This document shows positions 1 through 5,674 of a stretch of 6,858 bases of DNA, one piece after another. A program made the translations under genes and the position numbers. Source of the stretch: Treponema sp. (GTDB lineage: Bacteria > Spirochaetota > Spirochaetia > Treponematales > Treponemataceae); the NCBI GenBank assembly GCA_016282455.1, contig JAEEKM010000257.1, positions 1 through 6,858 on the forward strand. The letters run 5' to 3'. The notes below the pieces were generated by a model that worked only from the letters and a program-made list of their open reading frames with translations, searched no databases and had not been told where the DNA came from. The stretch's first letter is position 1. Each line of letters opens with the position of its first letter.

Positions 1-72
1 TCTCTATTCAGATTTTAATAAAAATCCTTTCTCGCCTGAGTCTGAAAAAATAGTTGCAGTCCTTAAATCGTA

Positions 73-92
73 AAACTAAAAAACTTTAGTTT
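73..92 (-). terminator. weak AT-rich hairpin overlapping the ricT stop codon
   Basis: AAACTAAA (73-80) and TTTAGTTT (85-92) are exact complements around a 4-nt loop and include the ricT stop codon (86-88). On the minus strand it is followed by TTACGATTT, not a clean U-run. It may be a weak terminator or only AT-rich sequence. The remaining 1-72 stretch shows no gene; another small AT hairpin lies at 11-26. Confidence 0.3.
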
Positions 93-1006
93 ATTCTCCA
101 GCGGTTCCCGTCTCTGGAGAAACGGTTTGCATTTACTTCAAGAAGCCGTCCGTCCTCTCCCATCATTTTTACCATGGATGTAATTGGGTTCACTTCTGTT
201 ACGCGGAAATTTGTTCCGTCGTAAAAAAGACGTATGCCCTCGTTGGGAAGTTTTTTTCTGGCTTCTGCATACCAGTCGTATTCATAACTTAAGCAGCACA
301 AAAGTCTTCCGCACTGTCCGCTGATTTTCATGGAGTTAAGGCTCAGGTTCTGTTCCTTTGCCATGCGGATGCTTACGGGCCTGAGTTTGTCACTTACGGA
401 ATGACAGCAGTAGGGTCTTCCACAAACACCCAGTCCGCCTGTAATGCGGCTTTCATCACGGACACCAATCTGGCGGAGTTCAATGCGCATTTTAAAGACA
501 CTGACCAAGTCTTTAACAAGTTCACGGAAGTCTACACGGTTGTCGCTTGAAAAGAAGAAAAGGGCTTTCTGTTCATCCACAAGAAAATGAACGGCAACCA
601 GTTTCATGTCCAGATGGTGGTAGGCTACTTTTTCACGGAAGATATCGTAGGCATCTTTTTCTTTCTGGGCCAGTTCCTTTGCCCGGTTAAGATCTTTTTC
701 GTCTGCAATGCGGATTATCTGAACAATGTCACCCTTTTTTATTCCAATGGGTTTGCTGGCTTTTCCAAGACATTTAGCAAGGTCGTTTCCATAGCGGGTT
801 GGAACAATTACACTGTCGCCGCACCGGGGAGTAATTCCCTCTTCGCAGGTTGCATAAAGACCCTCGCAGGAATACTCCAGCTTTAATTTGTAAAGTTCTT
901 CGGGGTAAACAAAAGTTTCTTCTTCGCCTTCGCGGGTGTCCTCGTCTTCAAGGTCTGCAAGGCTGGAAGCTTCATCATCTATATCCTGTTCAAAAATATC
1001 TGACAT
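86..1006 (-). CDS. ricT: RicT/YaaT-like PSP1-domain protein (iron-sulfur RNase Y regulator family)
   Basis: 306 aa. The central 95-240 region matches the PSP1/YaaT family very well: an IRIADEKDL-type segment near 98-106, the block VDFRELVKDL (158-167), IELRQIGVRDE (175-185), and two cysteine clusters of the form CGRxxCC (C195/C200/C201 and C232/C237/C238). In Bacillus subtilis RicT joins RicA and RicF in a complex carrying 4Fe-4S clusters that modulates RNase Y-dependent mRNA maturation, and it also affects sporulation, competence and biofilm formation. Cytoplasmic, no membrane segment. The first 30 or so residues are a strongly acidic extension not seen in the B. subtilis protein. The ATG at 1004-1006 is preceded by CGGAGAA (1011-1017) at good spacing, so this start is well supported. 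It is the last gene of the operon, 36 nt after yaaR. Family assignment is firm; the RNA-processing role in a spirochaete is inferred. Confidence 0.93.
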   Translation of the reverse strand: MSDIFEQDIDDEASSLADLEDEDTREGEEETFVYPEELYKLKLEYSCEGLYATCEEGITPRCGDSVIVPTRYGNDLAKCLGKASKPIGIKKGDIVQIIRIADEKDLNRAKELAQKEKDAYDIFREKVAYHHLDMKLVAVHFLVDEQKALFFFSSDNRVDFRELVKDLVSVFKMRIELRQIGVRDESRITGGLGVCGRPYCCHSVSDKLRPVSIRMAKEQNLSLNSMKISGQCGRLLCCLSYEYDWYAEARKKLPNEGIRLFYDGTNFRVTEVNPITSMVKMMGEDGRLLEVNANRFSRDGNRWRIN

Positions 1007-1010
1007 TTTT

Positions 1011-1017
1011 TTCTCCG
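1011..1017 (-). promoter_or_regulatory. ribosome binding site of ricT
   Basis: Reads CGGAGAA on the minus strand, with GGAG 6 nt before the ATG at 1004-1006. It fixes the start of the acidic N-terminal extension and argues the extension is really translated. Confidence 0.75.
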
Positions 1018-1042
1018 TTTGTTTTACTCTTCATTTTACCAG

Positions 1043-1606
1043 TTACATTGCCATTAAGTCTACCAGAAGACCGTTGATTTCGTTCACTTTGGCAAGCAAA
1101 CCCAACTGCTTTTTCTGAGAACTTAAAAGCCAGCGCGCAAGGTCATCCAGTTTCTGGTTTACCACCTGCACAGTTACCTTGGGATCAATGCTTTTTCTGG
1201 GATCCATTTTATGCCGCCGAATCATCAGTTTTGAGGGGTTATGCTTTACAACGTCAAAATTGTTGCGCACGATGAACCTCACAAACTGCGACACGCTCTG
1301 CCTGTATTCTGCAAACACTTCGGGCAGCTGGCTCTCCAAAAGTTTGTCCGCCGCAATATCAGCCTTGTCCTTAAGGAAAATTGCCGCTTCTTCAATTTCC
1401 ATTCCTGCAATCTCTGCGGGAAGTCCTGCATCAAGCAATTCTTTTTCTGCAAGAGATTTTTCGTAAGCGGAAGCAAAAGATTTTTTTCCGGTTTTGTTTG
1501 TTTTTTCAGCAGCTTCTTTTCTTGAAGTCTGAGCAGCAGTCTGACTTGCAACTGCCTGTGCTACATTAAAATATGCATTCTGGCCGAGGGATTCTACGCC
1601 TGGCAT
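1043..1606 (-). CDS. yaaR: YaaR family protein (DUF327)
   Basis: 187 aa, predicted cytoplasmic, mainly alpha-helical. The C-terminal end (LLAKVNEINGLLVDL, about 170-184) closely resembles the end of B. subtilis YaaR, and the middle (about 95-150) has the helical Y-x-x-x-V-x-x-F-v-x-x-V pattern and basic RRHKMDPRK stretch typical of DUF327. The family has no established biochemical function. This copy is about 40 residues longer than YaaR of Bacillus, mainly from an Ala/Lys/Thr-rich, probably disordered N-terminus (about 15-55). The ATG at 1604-1606 directly abuts the bactofilin stop (TAG then ATG). GAAGG (1615-1619), inside the end of the bactofilin gene, lies 8 nt upstream, so translation is probably coupled. 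In Firmicutes yaaR lies near holB and yaaT; here it directly precedes ricT/yaaT, which supports the assignment. Confidence 0.85.
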   Translation of the reverse strand: MPGVESLGQNAYFNVAQAVASQTAAQTSRKEAAEKTNKTGKKSFASAYEKSLAEKELLDAGLPAEIAGMEIEEAAIFLKDKADIAADKLLESQLPEVFAEYRQSVSQFVRFIVRNNFDVVKHNPSKLMIRRHKMDPRKSIDPKVTVQVVNQKLDDLARWLLSSQKKQLGLLAKVNEINGLLVDLMAM

Positions 1607-2023
1607 CTACTGCACCTTCACAGATTTTTTTGCAAAAGACCTTGCGTTCTGCCAGCGGCTGCTTGCCTCTGCGTAAACTTCATCTTTTTTAAGGGAAATG
1701 CAGTGTCCGTGGAGAAGTACGTTATCATCTGCCTGAAGCCTTTTTGTTTCCACATCGCCAAATACAACACTGGTGGAAAGAAGATGGACTCCCTCTGGAG
1801 CAGTAATGTTTCCCTTTACAACGCCACCCACCGTAATGGAACGGGCAATTATGTTTCCGTGAATTCTGGCCGCTTCACCCACAATCACATTGCCGCTTGC
1901 TTCAAGGTTTCCGTCTAAATCTCCGTCAATGCGCATAAAACCGTTTATGGAAATATCTCCCTTAAACGTTGAGCCTTTTCCGAGAACAGAATTGATTGAA
2001 ATGTCTTCGTTGAAGAGTGCCAT
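1607..2023 (-). CDS. bactofilin (polymer-forming cytoskeletal protein)
   Basis: 138 aa. Residues about 14-110 show the bactofilin beta-helix pattern: short strands with G-D/N-I/L turns such as FKGDISI, IDGDLDGNLEA, ARIHGNI and VVKGNITA. These proteins polymerise without nucleotide into filaments and act as scaffolds for cell-wall enzymes and cell shape. The C-terminal tail (about 112-138) is basic and probably disordered. There is no membrane segment. The gene lies 7 nt after the M23 peptidase gene, the pairing known for Helicobacter CcmA/Csd1 and other bactofilin-M23 pairs, so a shared shape role is likely. The 7-nt gap reads CATCCCC and no purine-rich ribosome site is visible before the ATG at 2021-2023; initiation probably relies on ribosomes finishing the upstream gene. 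No better in-frame start is seen. Confidence 0.92.
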   Translation of the reverse strand: MALFNEDISINSVLGKGSTFKGDISINGFMRIDGDLDGNLEASGNVIVGEAARIHGNIIARSITVGGVVKGNITAPEGVHLLSTSVVFGDVETKRLQADDNVLLHGHCISLKKDEVYAEASSRWQNARSFAKKSVKVQ

Positions 2024-2030
2024 GGGGATG

Positions 2031-3044
2031 CTACTTGATGTTTATGTACTTTGCAGGGTCAACCACATCAGAACCGATGTGAACTTCGTAGTGGAGGTGG
2101 GGACCGGTTACAATACCTGTTTTACCAATGGTTCCGATAACCTCACGCTGAGAAACCTGCTGTCCTTTTTTCACGCGGGTTGAATTAAGGTGAGCATAGC
2201 GTGTGTAAATGCCGTGCTTGTGCTTGATGATTACAAAGTTTCCGAAGCTTTCGTTATAGCTTACGGTTACAACCTGACCATTTGCCGTTGCCACAACAGG
2301 GTCTCCGCTGCGCCAGGTAGAGAAGTCCAGTCCCTTGTGAATGTACCACTGCTGGGTAATGGGGTGAACGTTCTGACCGAAGGCCATGGAAATGTGACCG
2401 ATACCGCCTTTTACAGGCCAGATGTTTGGAATGTCCGTAAAGAGGGTTCCCTGGTTTTCAAGCATGCGGCCGATTTCTTCAACAGGCTGCACTGCACTTT
2501 CCAGATAAGCGGTGAGCTGGCGGATGTCTGTAGTTTCTTTAAGACTGCCGGAAGCAATATCCTGTGTGTCAAAGAGGGAGGCAAGGTCAGAAGAGTGGCT
2601 TACCCCTTTGGAAGTTGTACTGCTCTGGTTAATTCCCAGAAGTGAAAGTGACTGACTGAGGGAATTCTGAAATCGTTTTGCAGTCTGAAGAAGATTGTTG
2701 TTTTCGTCACGAAGTTCATCAAGGCTTGCAAGAGTTTCGCGGTTTTCTTCCCTGAGGCGGGAGATTTCTACGTTAGTGCCCATGGAACGGCGGTTAAAGT
2801 AAATGAAGGAACCCACAATTCCCAGAACCACCACAAAGCCAAGTGACATGGCAAAAACATTAGTCTGAATATTGATTACTTTGCTCTGGGAATGAGGCAC
2901 AATCATGATTGTAAGTTTTTCATCAAAAATTCTGAACACCCTCGCAAAGCCTCTGCCAATTTTAGCAAAGAAAGCTCCGGCTCCCTGCATAAAGCGTGCG
3001 ACAATGTTCTTTTCAATTCTCTTGTACTTACGACTGTGTGCCAA
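2031..3044 (-). CDS. membrane-anchored M23 (LytM-type) peptidoglycan metallopeptidase
   Basis: 337 aa. A basic cytoplasmic N-terminus (1-62) is followed by one membrane segment (about 64-83), a heptad-like coiled coil (about 92-135), a Ser/Thr-rich linker, and a C-terminal M23 domain (about 208-337) facing the periplasm. All signature residues are present: H236-x3-D240 (HKGLD), H285 (YAHLNS), and H316-x-H318 (GPHLHYEV). H236, D240 and H318 should bind zinc, with H285 and H316 catalytic, so an active endopeptidase cleaving peptide crosslinks is expected. It is the first gene of the operon with bactofilin, yaaR and ricT. The start is TTG at 3042-3044, chosen because GGGAG (3054-3058) lies 9 nt upstream and a strong promoter lies just beyond; the next ATG (residue 47) would remove the basic N-terminus and has no such support. 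The coiled-coil plus M23 layout resembles shape and division endopeptidases. Confidence 0.92.
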   Translation of the reverse strand: MAHSRKYKRIEKNIVARFMQGAGAFFAKIGRGFARVFRIFDEKLTIMIVPHSQSKVINIQTNVFAMSLGFVVVLGIVGSFIYFNRRSMGTNVEISRLREENRETLASLDELRDENNNLLQTAKRFQNSLSQSLSLLGINQSSTTSKGVSHSSDLASLFDTQDIASGSLKETTDIRQLTAYLESAVQPVEEIGRMLENQGTLFTDIPNIWPVKGGIGHISMAFGQNVHPITQQWYIHKGLDFSTWRSGDPVVATANGQVVTVSYNESFGNFVIIKHKHGIYTRYAHLNSTRVKKGQQVSQREVIGTIGKTGIVTGPHLHYEVHIGSDVVDPAKYINIK

Positions 3045-3053
3045 AAAAATTTA

Positions 3054-3058
3054 CTCCC
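3054..3058 (-). promoter_or_regulatory. ribosome binding site deciding the TTG start of the M23 peptidase
   Basis: GGGAG on the minus strand, 9 nt before a TTG codon at 3042-3044. No ATG or GTG is available in frame nearby, so this site is the main reason to accept the rare TTG start. Confidence 0.7.
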
Positions 3059-3072
3059 AAAATATTCAGCGA

Positions 3073-3101
3073 AGTATAGCATAAAGCCCCTTCACTGTCA
3101 A
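3073..3101 (-). promoter_or_regulatory. sigma-70-type promoter of the M23-bactofilin-yaaR-ricT operon
   Basis: On the minus strand the -35 box is TTGACA (3096-3101), the spacer is 17 nt, and the -10 box is TATACT (3073-3078). Eleven of twelve consensus positions match. The predicted transcript start near 3066 gives a leader of about 22 nt that contains the GGGAG ribosome site. This predicts strong, mainly constitutive expression. Confidence 0.8.
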
Positions 3102-3137
3102 ACAAAACTGCCTGCATTTAATAAGAAAAGTTTTTTC

Positions 3138-3166
3138 TTGACTTTCAGACAGACCTACGTTATAGT
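3138..3166 (+). promoter_or_regulatory. sigma-70-type promoter of the tatD-dus operon
   Basis: The -35 box is TTGACT (3138-3143), the spacer is 17 nt and the -10 box is TATAGT (3161-3166). The predicted transcript start is near 3173, giving a leader of about 92 nt. Its -35 box lies 36 bp from the divergent -35 box of the M23 operon. A 17-bp inverted repeat, AAGAAAA-3nt-TTTTCTT (3123-3139), touches the -35 box and could be an operator, though it is low-complexity sequence. Confidence 0.75.
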
Positions 3167-3174
3167 TATCGGTA

Positions 3175-3201
3175 GAAATAGTGCTAAAAATCACTAATTT
3201 C
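3175..3201 (+). promoter_or_regulatory. 5'-terminal stem-loop of the tatD transcript
   Basis: GAAAT-AGTG (3175-3183) pairs with CACT-(A)-ATTTC (3192-3201), nine base pairs with one bulged A and an 8-nt loop. It begins about 2 nt after the predicted transcript start, a position where stem-loops are known to protect mRNA 5' ends. No run of U follows, so it is not a terminator. The role is inferred. Confidence 0.45.
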
Positions 3202-3210
3202 TAAAAGTTC

Positions 3211-3229
3211 GAGGCAAAAAATTCGCCTC
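3211..3229 (+). promoter_or_regulatory. second small stem-loop in the tatD leader
   Basis: GAGGC (3211-3215) pairs exactly with GCCTC (3225-3229) around a 9-nt A-rich loop. It lies between the 5'-terminal hairpin and the ribosome site (AAGGA, 3253-3257). The GCCTCC arm resembles an anti-Shine-Dalgarno sequence, but the real ribosome site is only weakly complementary, so masking is speculative. Confidence 0.35.
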
Positions 3230-3264
3230 CTATCACACAAAACCCTTCTAATAAGGAAAAAGCA

Positions 3265-4050
3265 ATGCAGTTTTTTGATACTCATGCCCATATCGGGTTG
3301 ATCTATGACGACCCGGCAGAACAATATCGCGTTATTCAGCAGGCTAAACAGGCAGGCGTTACCCGCATCATCTCCATTAACAACAGCCTCTACGATTTTA
3401 AAAAGGAATATACTGTCCTTAAACCGCTTGAAGGCATTTACCATGCGGTGGGAGTAGGTCCTTCCGAAGTGGCAAACCCCGGAAACCACTGGGTGGAAAC
3501 CATTGAAGAATGCATTAACCTGCCCAAAGTAGTTGCCCTTGGCGAAACCGGCCTTGACTACTACAAGCAGTACGGCGACAAAAAAAGCCAGATTGAACTT
3601 TTTATTGCCCAGCTGGAACTTGCCCAGAAGCATGAAAAACCTGTAATCATCCATAACAGAAACGCAGGTAAAGACATTTTTGACATTCTCACAGACAGAC
3701 TTCCTGACAAGGGAGCCATTTTCCACTGCTACAGTGAAGATGCTGAGTATGCAAAAAAATGCCTTGATGCCAACATGAACGTTTATTTCTCTTTTGCAGG
3801 AAACCTTACCTACCGCAATGCAAGAAACCTGCACGAGACTGTTATGAACATTCCTCTTGACCGCATTCTCATTGAAACCGAGAGTCCCTTTATGATTCCG
3901 GCTGAATTCCGTGAGAAAAAACGCACCATGCCCGCTTACCTTCCAAGCACTGCCCGTTTCCTTGCCGAAATGCTTGAAATGGACCTTGAGGAACTGGCCG
4001 CACAGCTCTGGAAGAACAGCTGCACAATCTTTAATTTACCAGAGGCATGA
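3265..4050 (+). CDS. tatD: TatD-family metal-dependent hydrolase (DNase/deaminase-fold)
   Basis: 261 aa, the usual family length, cytoplasmic TIM-barrel amidohydrolase. Metal-site motifs occur in order: H7-x-H9 (DTHAH), E94 (LGETGLDYY), H130 (VIIHNRN), H154 (FHCYS), and the terminal motif near 204-208. Family members are magnesium-dependent 3'-5' exonucleases or DNases linked to DNA repair and RNA turnover. Two departures are visible: the normally conserved ETDSP motif reads ETESP, so the ligand Asp is Glu206 (codon GAG), and the usual GIHP segment reads GVGPSE (63-69). The ATG at 3265 has AAGGA (3253-3257) 7 nt upstream. The stop overlaps the start of the dus gene by 4 nt, so the two are co-transcribed and coupled. 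Family is certain; exact paralogue (TatD versus YcfH/YjjV type) and full activity are not. Confidence 0.92.
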   Translation: MQFFDTHAHIGLIYDDPAEQYRVIQQAKQAGVTRIISINNSLYDFKKEYTVLKPLEGIYHAVGVGPSEVANPGNHWVETIEECINLPKVVALGETGLDYYKQYGDKKSQIELFIAQLELAQKHEKPVIIHNRNAGKDIFDILTDRLPDKGAIFHCYSEDAEYAKKCLDANMNVYFSFAGNLTYRNARNLHETVMNIPLDRILIETESPFMIPAEFREKKRTMPAYLPSTARFLAEMLEMDLEELAAQLWKNSCTIFNLPEA

Positions 4051-5063
4051 AAAACCTCTACCACCCGGTAAAAATTGGAAACCTCACCCTGGACGGAAAC
4101 CTCTTTCTTGCACCTATTGCAGGTTACAGTGACAGGGCTTTCCGTTCACTCTGCGTAGAATACGGAGCCTCTTACTGCACTACAGAAATGGTCAGCGCAG
4201 AAGCACTTACCCGCGGTTCCGGCAAAACCCAGGAACTTATGGTAAAAGCCCCCAACGAAAAAGCCTATGCAGTACAGCTCTTTGGGGGCAGTGCAGATGT
4301 TGTGGGAAGGGCGGCAAAACTCGTACTTGAGCGCACTGACTGCACTTCAATTGACATTAACGGCGGATGTCCCGTACCAAAAATCATAAAAAGCGGTGCA
4401 GGAAGCTGTCTTACCAGAGACCCCGAACTTTTGTACCAGATTGTAAAAGGCACAAAAGAGGCAGTTCATGAATATGCCTTGGAACACCCCGAACGGCAGG
4501 AAGTACCTGTTACCATAAAAATAAGAAGCGGCTGGGATTCCACCCATCTTACCTGGAAAGAAACTACACTTGCCGCCCTGGAAGCAGGAGCAGATGCCCT
4601 TACAATTCATGCCCGTACACGGCAGCAGGGTTACGAAGGAAAAGCAGACTGGAATATTCAGAGACAGGTTGTGGAACTTGTTAACGGCCGTATTCCCGTC
4701 TTTGGAAGCGGAGATGCAAACACACCGGAAAGTGCAAAAGCAATGCTGGAAGAGACCGGCTGTGACGGAGTGATGTTTGCCCGCGGTGCAATGGGAGACC
4801 CCTTTCTCTTTAAAAGAGCAAAAGATTATCTTCTGACAGGAAGCTATGAAAAAGAAAGCGTTTCCGAAAGGATAAAAGCCGGCTTCAGGGAACTGGAAAT
4901 GAATGTTCTGGACAGGGGTGAAAAATCTGCCTGCCTTCAGATGCGGAAAAAATTCTGTTCCTACAGTTCAGGCATACAGGGGGGCGCCGCCTTAAGAAAA
5001 CAGATAGTTCTTGCCTCAAGCACAAAGGAGTTTAAAGAACTCTTTGCTCCCTACTTAGACTGA
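4047..5063 (+). CDS. dusB: tRNA-dihydrouridine synthase (DusB-like)
   Basis: 338 aa, standard length. Flavoenzyme that reduces specific uridines in the tRNA D-loop to dihydrouridine using FMN and NAD(P)H. Visible motifs in order: FLAPIAGYSDRAFR (20-33, FMN site), TEMVSAEAL (46-54), VQLFGG (76-81), catalytic Cys108 in NGGCPVPKIIKSGAG, K158 in IKIRSGW, H188 and R190 in IHARTR, FGSGD (219-223) and FARGAMG (244-250) for phosphate binding, then a helical C-terminal tRNA-binding domain (about 255-338). The CPVPK segment fits the DusB/Dus1 branch, but the subtype is less sure than the family. The usual DINMGCP reads DINGGCP. The ATG overlaps the tatD stop (ATGA). AGAGG (4041-4045) ends just 1 nt before the start, too near for ideal spacing, so coupling probably drives initiation. 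The 3' end overlaps the convergent NlpC/P60 gene by 13 nt. Confidence 0.94.
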   Translation: MKNLYHPVKIGNLTLDGNLFLAPIAGYSDRAFRSLCVEYGASYCTTEMVSAEALTRGSGKTQELMVKAPNEKAYAVQLFGGSADVVGRAAKLVLERTDCTSIDINGGCPVPKIIKSGAGSCLTRDPELLYQIVKGTKEAVHEYALEHPERQEVPVTIKIRSGWDSTHLTWKETTLAALEAGADALTIHARTRQQGYEGKADWNIQRQVVELVNGRIPVFGSGDANTPESAKAMLEETGCDGVMFARGAMGDPFLFKRAKDYLLTGSYEKESVSERIKAGFRELEMNVLDRGEKSACLQMRKKFCSYSSGIQGGAALRKQIVLASSTKEFKELFAPYLD

Positions 5064-5647
5064 CTTTTACCAAGAAAACGTCCGTAGCCGTAAAAGTGCG
5101 ACTTCCAGTACCTCTCGTCAATGGGGCGGATAACAACACCTGTTTTAGGACCGTCACTTACGGCAGACATAAAGACTCTTTTCCCTTCCAGGTCTGGATT
5201 CTTACCGCTTACACTGTGATATTTTCCAAGATAAATGCCTATATGATTTACACGGCTCCCGTTTGTAAAAAAGATTAAATCTCCGGGTTCCCTCTCATGC
5301 TCATTTATGTGACTGCATACATCGTAAAATTCCTGGGCACTTCTGGCTTTTAGTATGGAAGAAAAAGCCTTTTCATTTTCTACGGTCATGTAGTCTTTAA
5401 GGCCTTCCCTGATGGAATATTTTACAAAACCCGAGCAGTCAAAGCCTCTGGGGGTTTTTCCTCCGTAAACATAGGGAACTCCCTGCAGGCTCAGGGCATA
5501 GTTAATAAAATCCTGTCTTATTTTGGAGACCATCTTCTTCTGTTTTGCAGCACTTGTAGCCGCAAATACCTGACCGCCCGCCAGAAAAACAAATGTGAGA
5601 AGGGAAAGGGCTAAAATAAAAATGCGTACCGGTTTTTTTCCAAACAT
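5051..5647 (-). CDS. secreted NlpC/P60-family cysteine peptidase (putative cell-wall hydrolase)
   Basis: 198 aa. A Sec signal peptide covers residues 1-29 (basic KKPVR, hydrophobic core, V-F-A before the cut); there is no lipobox. The NlpC/P60 domain fills the rest (about 42-195): VPYVYGGKTPRGFDCSGF with nucleophile Cys71, PGDLIFF (121-127), and NHIGIYLG with His135. The family cleaves peptide bonds in peptidoglycan stems, commonly D-Glu-meso-DAP. The third triad residue, usually His (Asn or Gln in some members) in a strand before GV, aligns by eye to Ser161 (VFMSAVSDG), after an insertion of about 14 residues (144-158). Activity is therefore less certain than family membership. No separate wall-binding domain is present. 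The start has a strong GGAGG (5653-5657) 5 nt upstream. The stop lies inside the end of the convergent dus gene. Confidence 0.92.
   Translation of the reverse strand: MFGKKPVRIFILALSLLTFVFLAGGQVFAATSAAKQKKMVSKIRQDFINYALSLQGVPYVYGGKTPRGFDCSGFVKYSIREGLKDYMTVENEKAFSSILKARSAQEFYDVCSHINEHEREPGDLIFFTNGSRVNHIGIYLGKYHSVSGKNPDLEGKRVFMSAVSDGPKTGVVIRPIDERYWKSHFYGYGRFLGKSQSK
5063..5097. terminator. candidate inverted repeat at the convergent dus / NlpC-P60 ends
   Basis: ACTTTTAC (5063-5070) pairs exactly with GTAAAAGT (5090-5097) around a 19-nt loop. It starts at the last base of the dus stop codon and lies within the last codons of the NlpC/P60 gene. It is AT-rich, has a long loop and no strong U-run, so it is at best a weak bidirectional terminator or RNA 3'-end structure. 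Offered because no other termination signal is visible between the two genes. Confidence 0.25.
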
Positions 5648-5652
5648 GGCAA

Positions 5653-5657
5653 CCTCC
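5653..5657 (-). promoter_or_regulatory. ribosome binding site of the NlpC/P60 gene
   Basis: GGAGG on the minus strand, 5 nt before the ATG at 5645-5647. It confirms that the signal peptide is translated from this start. Confidence 0.75.
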
Positions 5658-5674
5658 GTATTCTTCGTATTCTT
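5657..5674. repeat. 9-bp tandem direct repeat in the NlpC/P60 leader
   Basis: CGTATTCTT occurs twice head-to-tail (5657-5665 and 5666-5674), followed by a degenerate TATTC (5677-5681). It abuts the ribosome site of the NlpC/P60 gene. Function unknown; it may be replication slippage or a binding site for a regulator. Confidence 0.5.

Noticed and set aside
11..26. Hairpin GATTTT-AATA-AAAATC as the operon terminator
   Set aside because: The stem is almost wholly A-T and lies about 60 nt after the ricT stop with no clear U-run; such structures arise by chance in AT-rich sequence.
2190..2645. 151-codon plus-strand frame opposite the M23 peptidase
   Set aside because: It lies opposite the catalytic M23 domain, whose residues are all intact, and shows no motif of its own.
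3211..3229. Intrinsic terminator in the tatD leader
   Set aside because: The stem is only five pairs and is followed by CTATCACAC, with no U-run, so it was listed only as a leader stem-loop.
3184..3834. 216-codon open frame on the minus strand opposite tatD
   Set aside because: Its product is low-complexity (Phe/Val/Cys-rich) with no recognisable motif, and it lies opposite a gene with clear family motifs. It is an antisense shadow.
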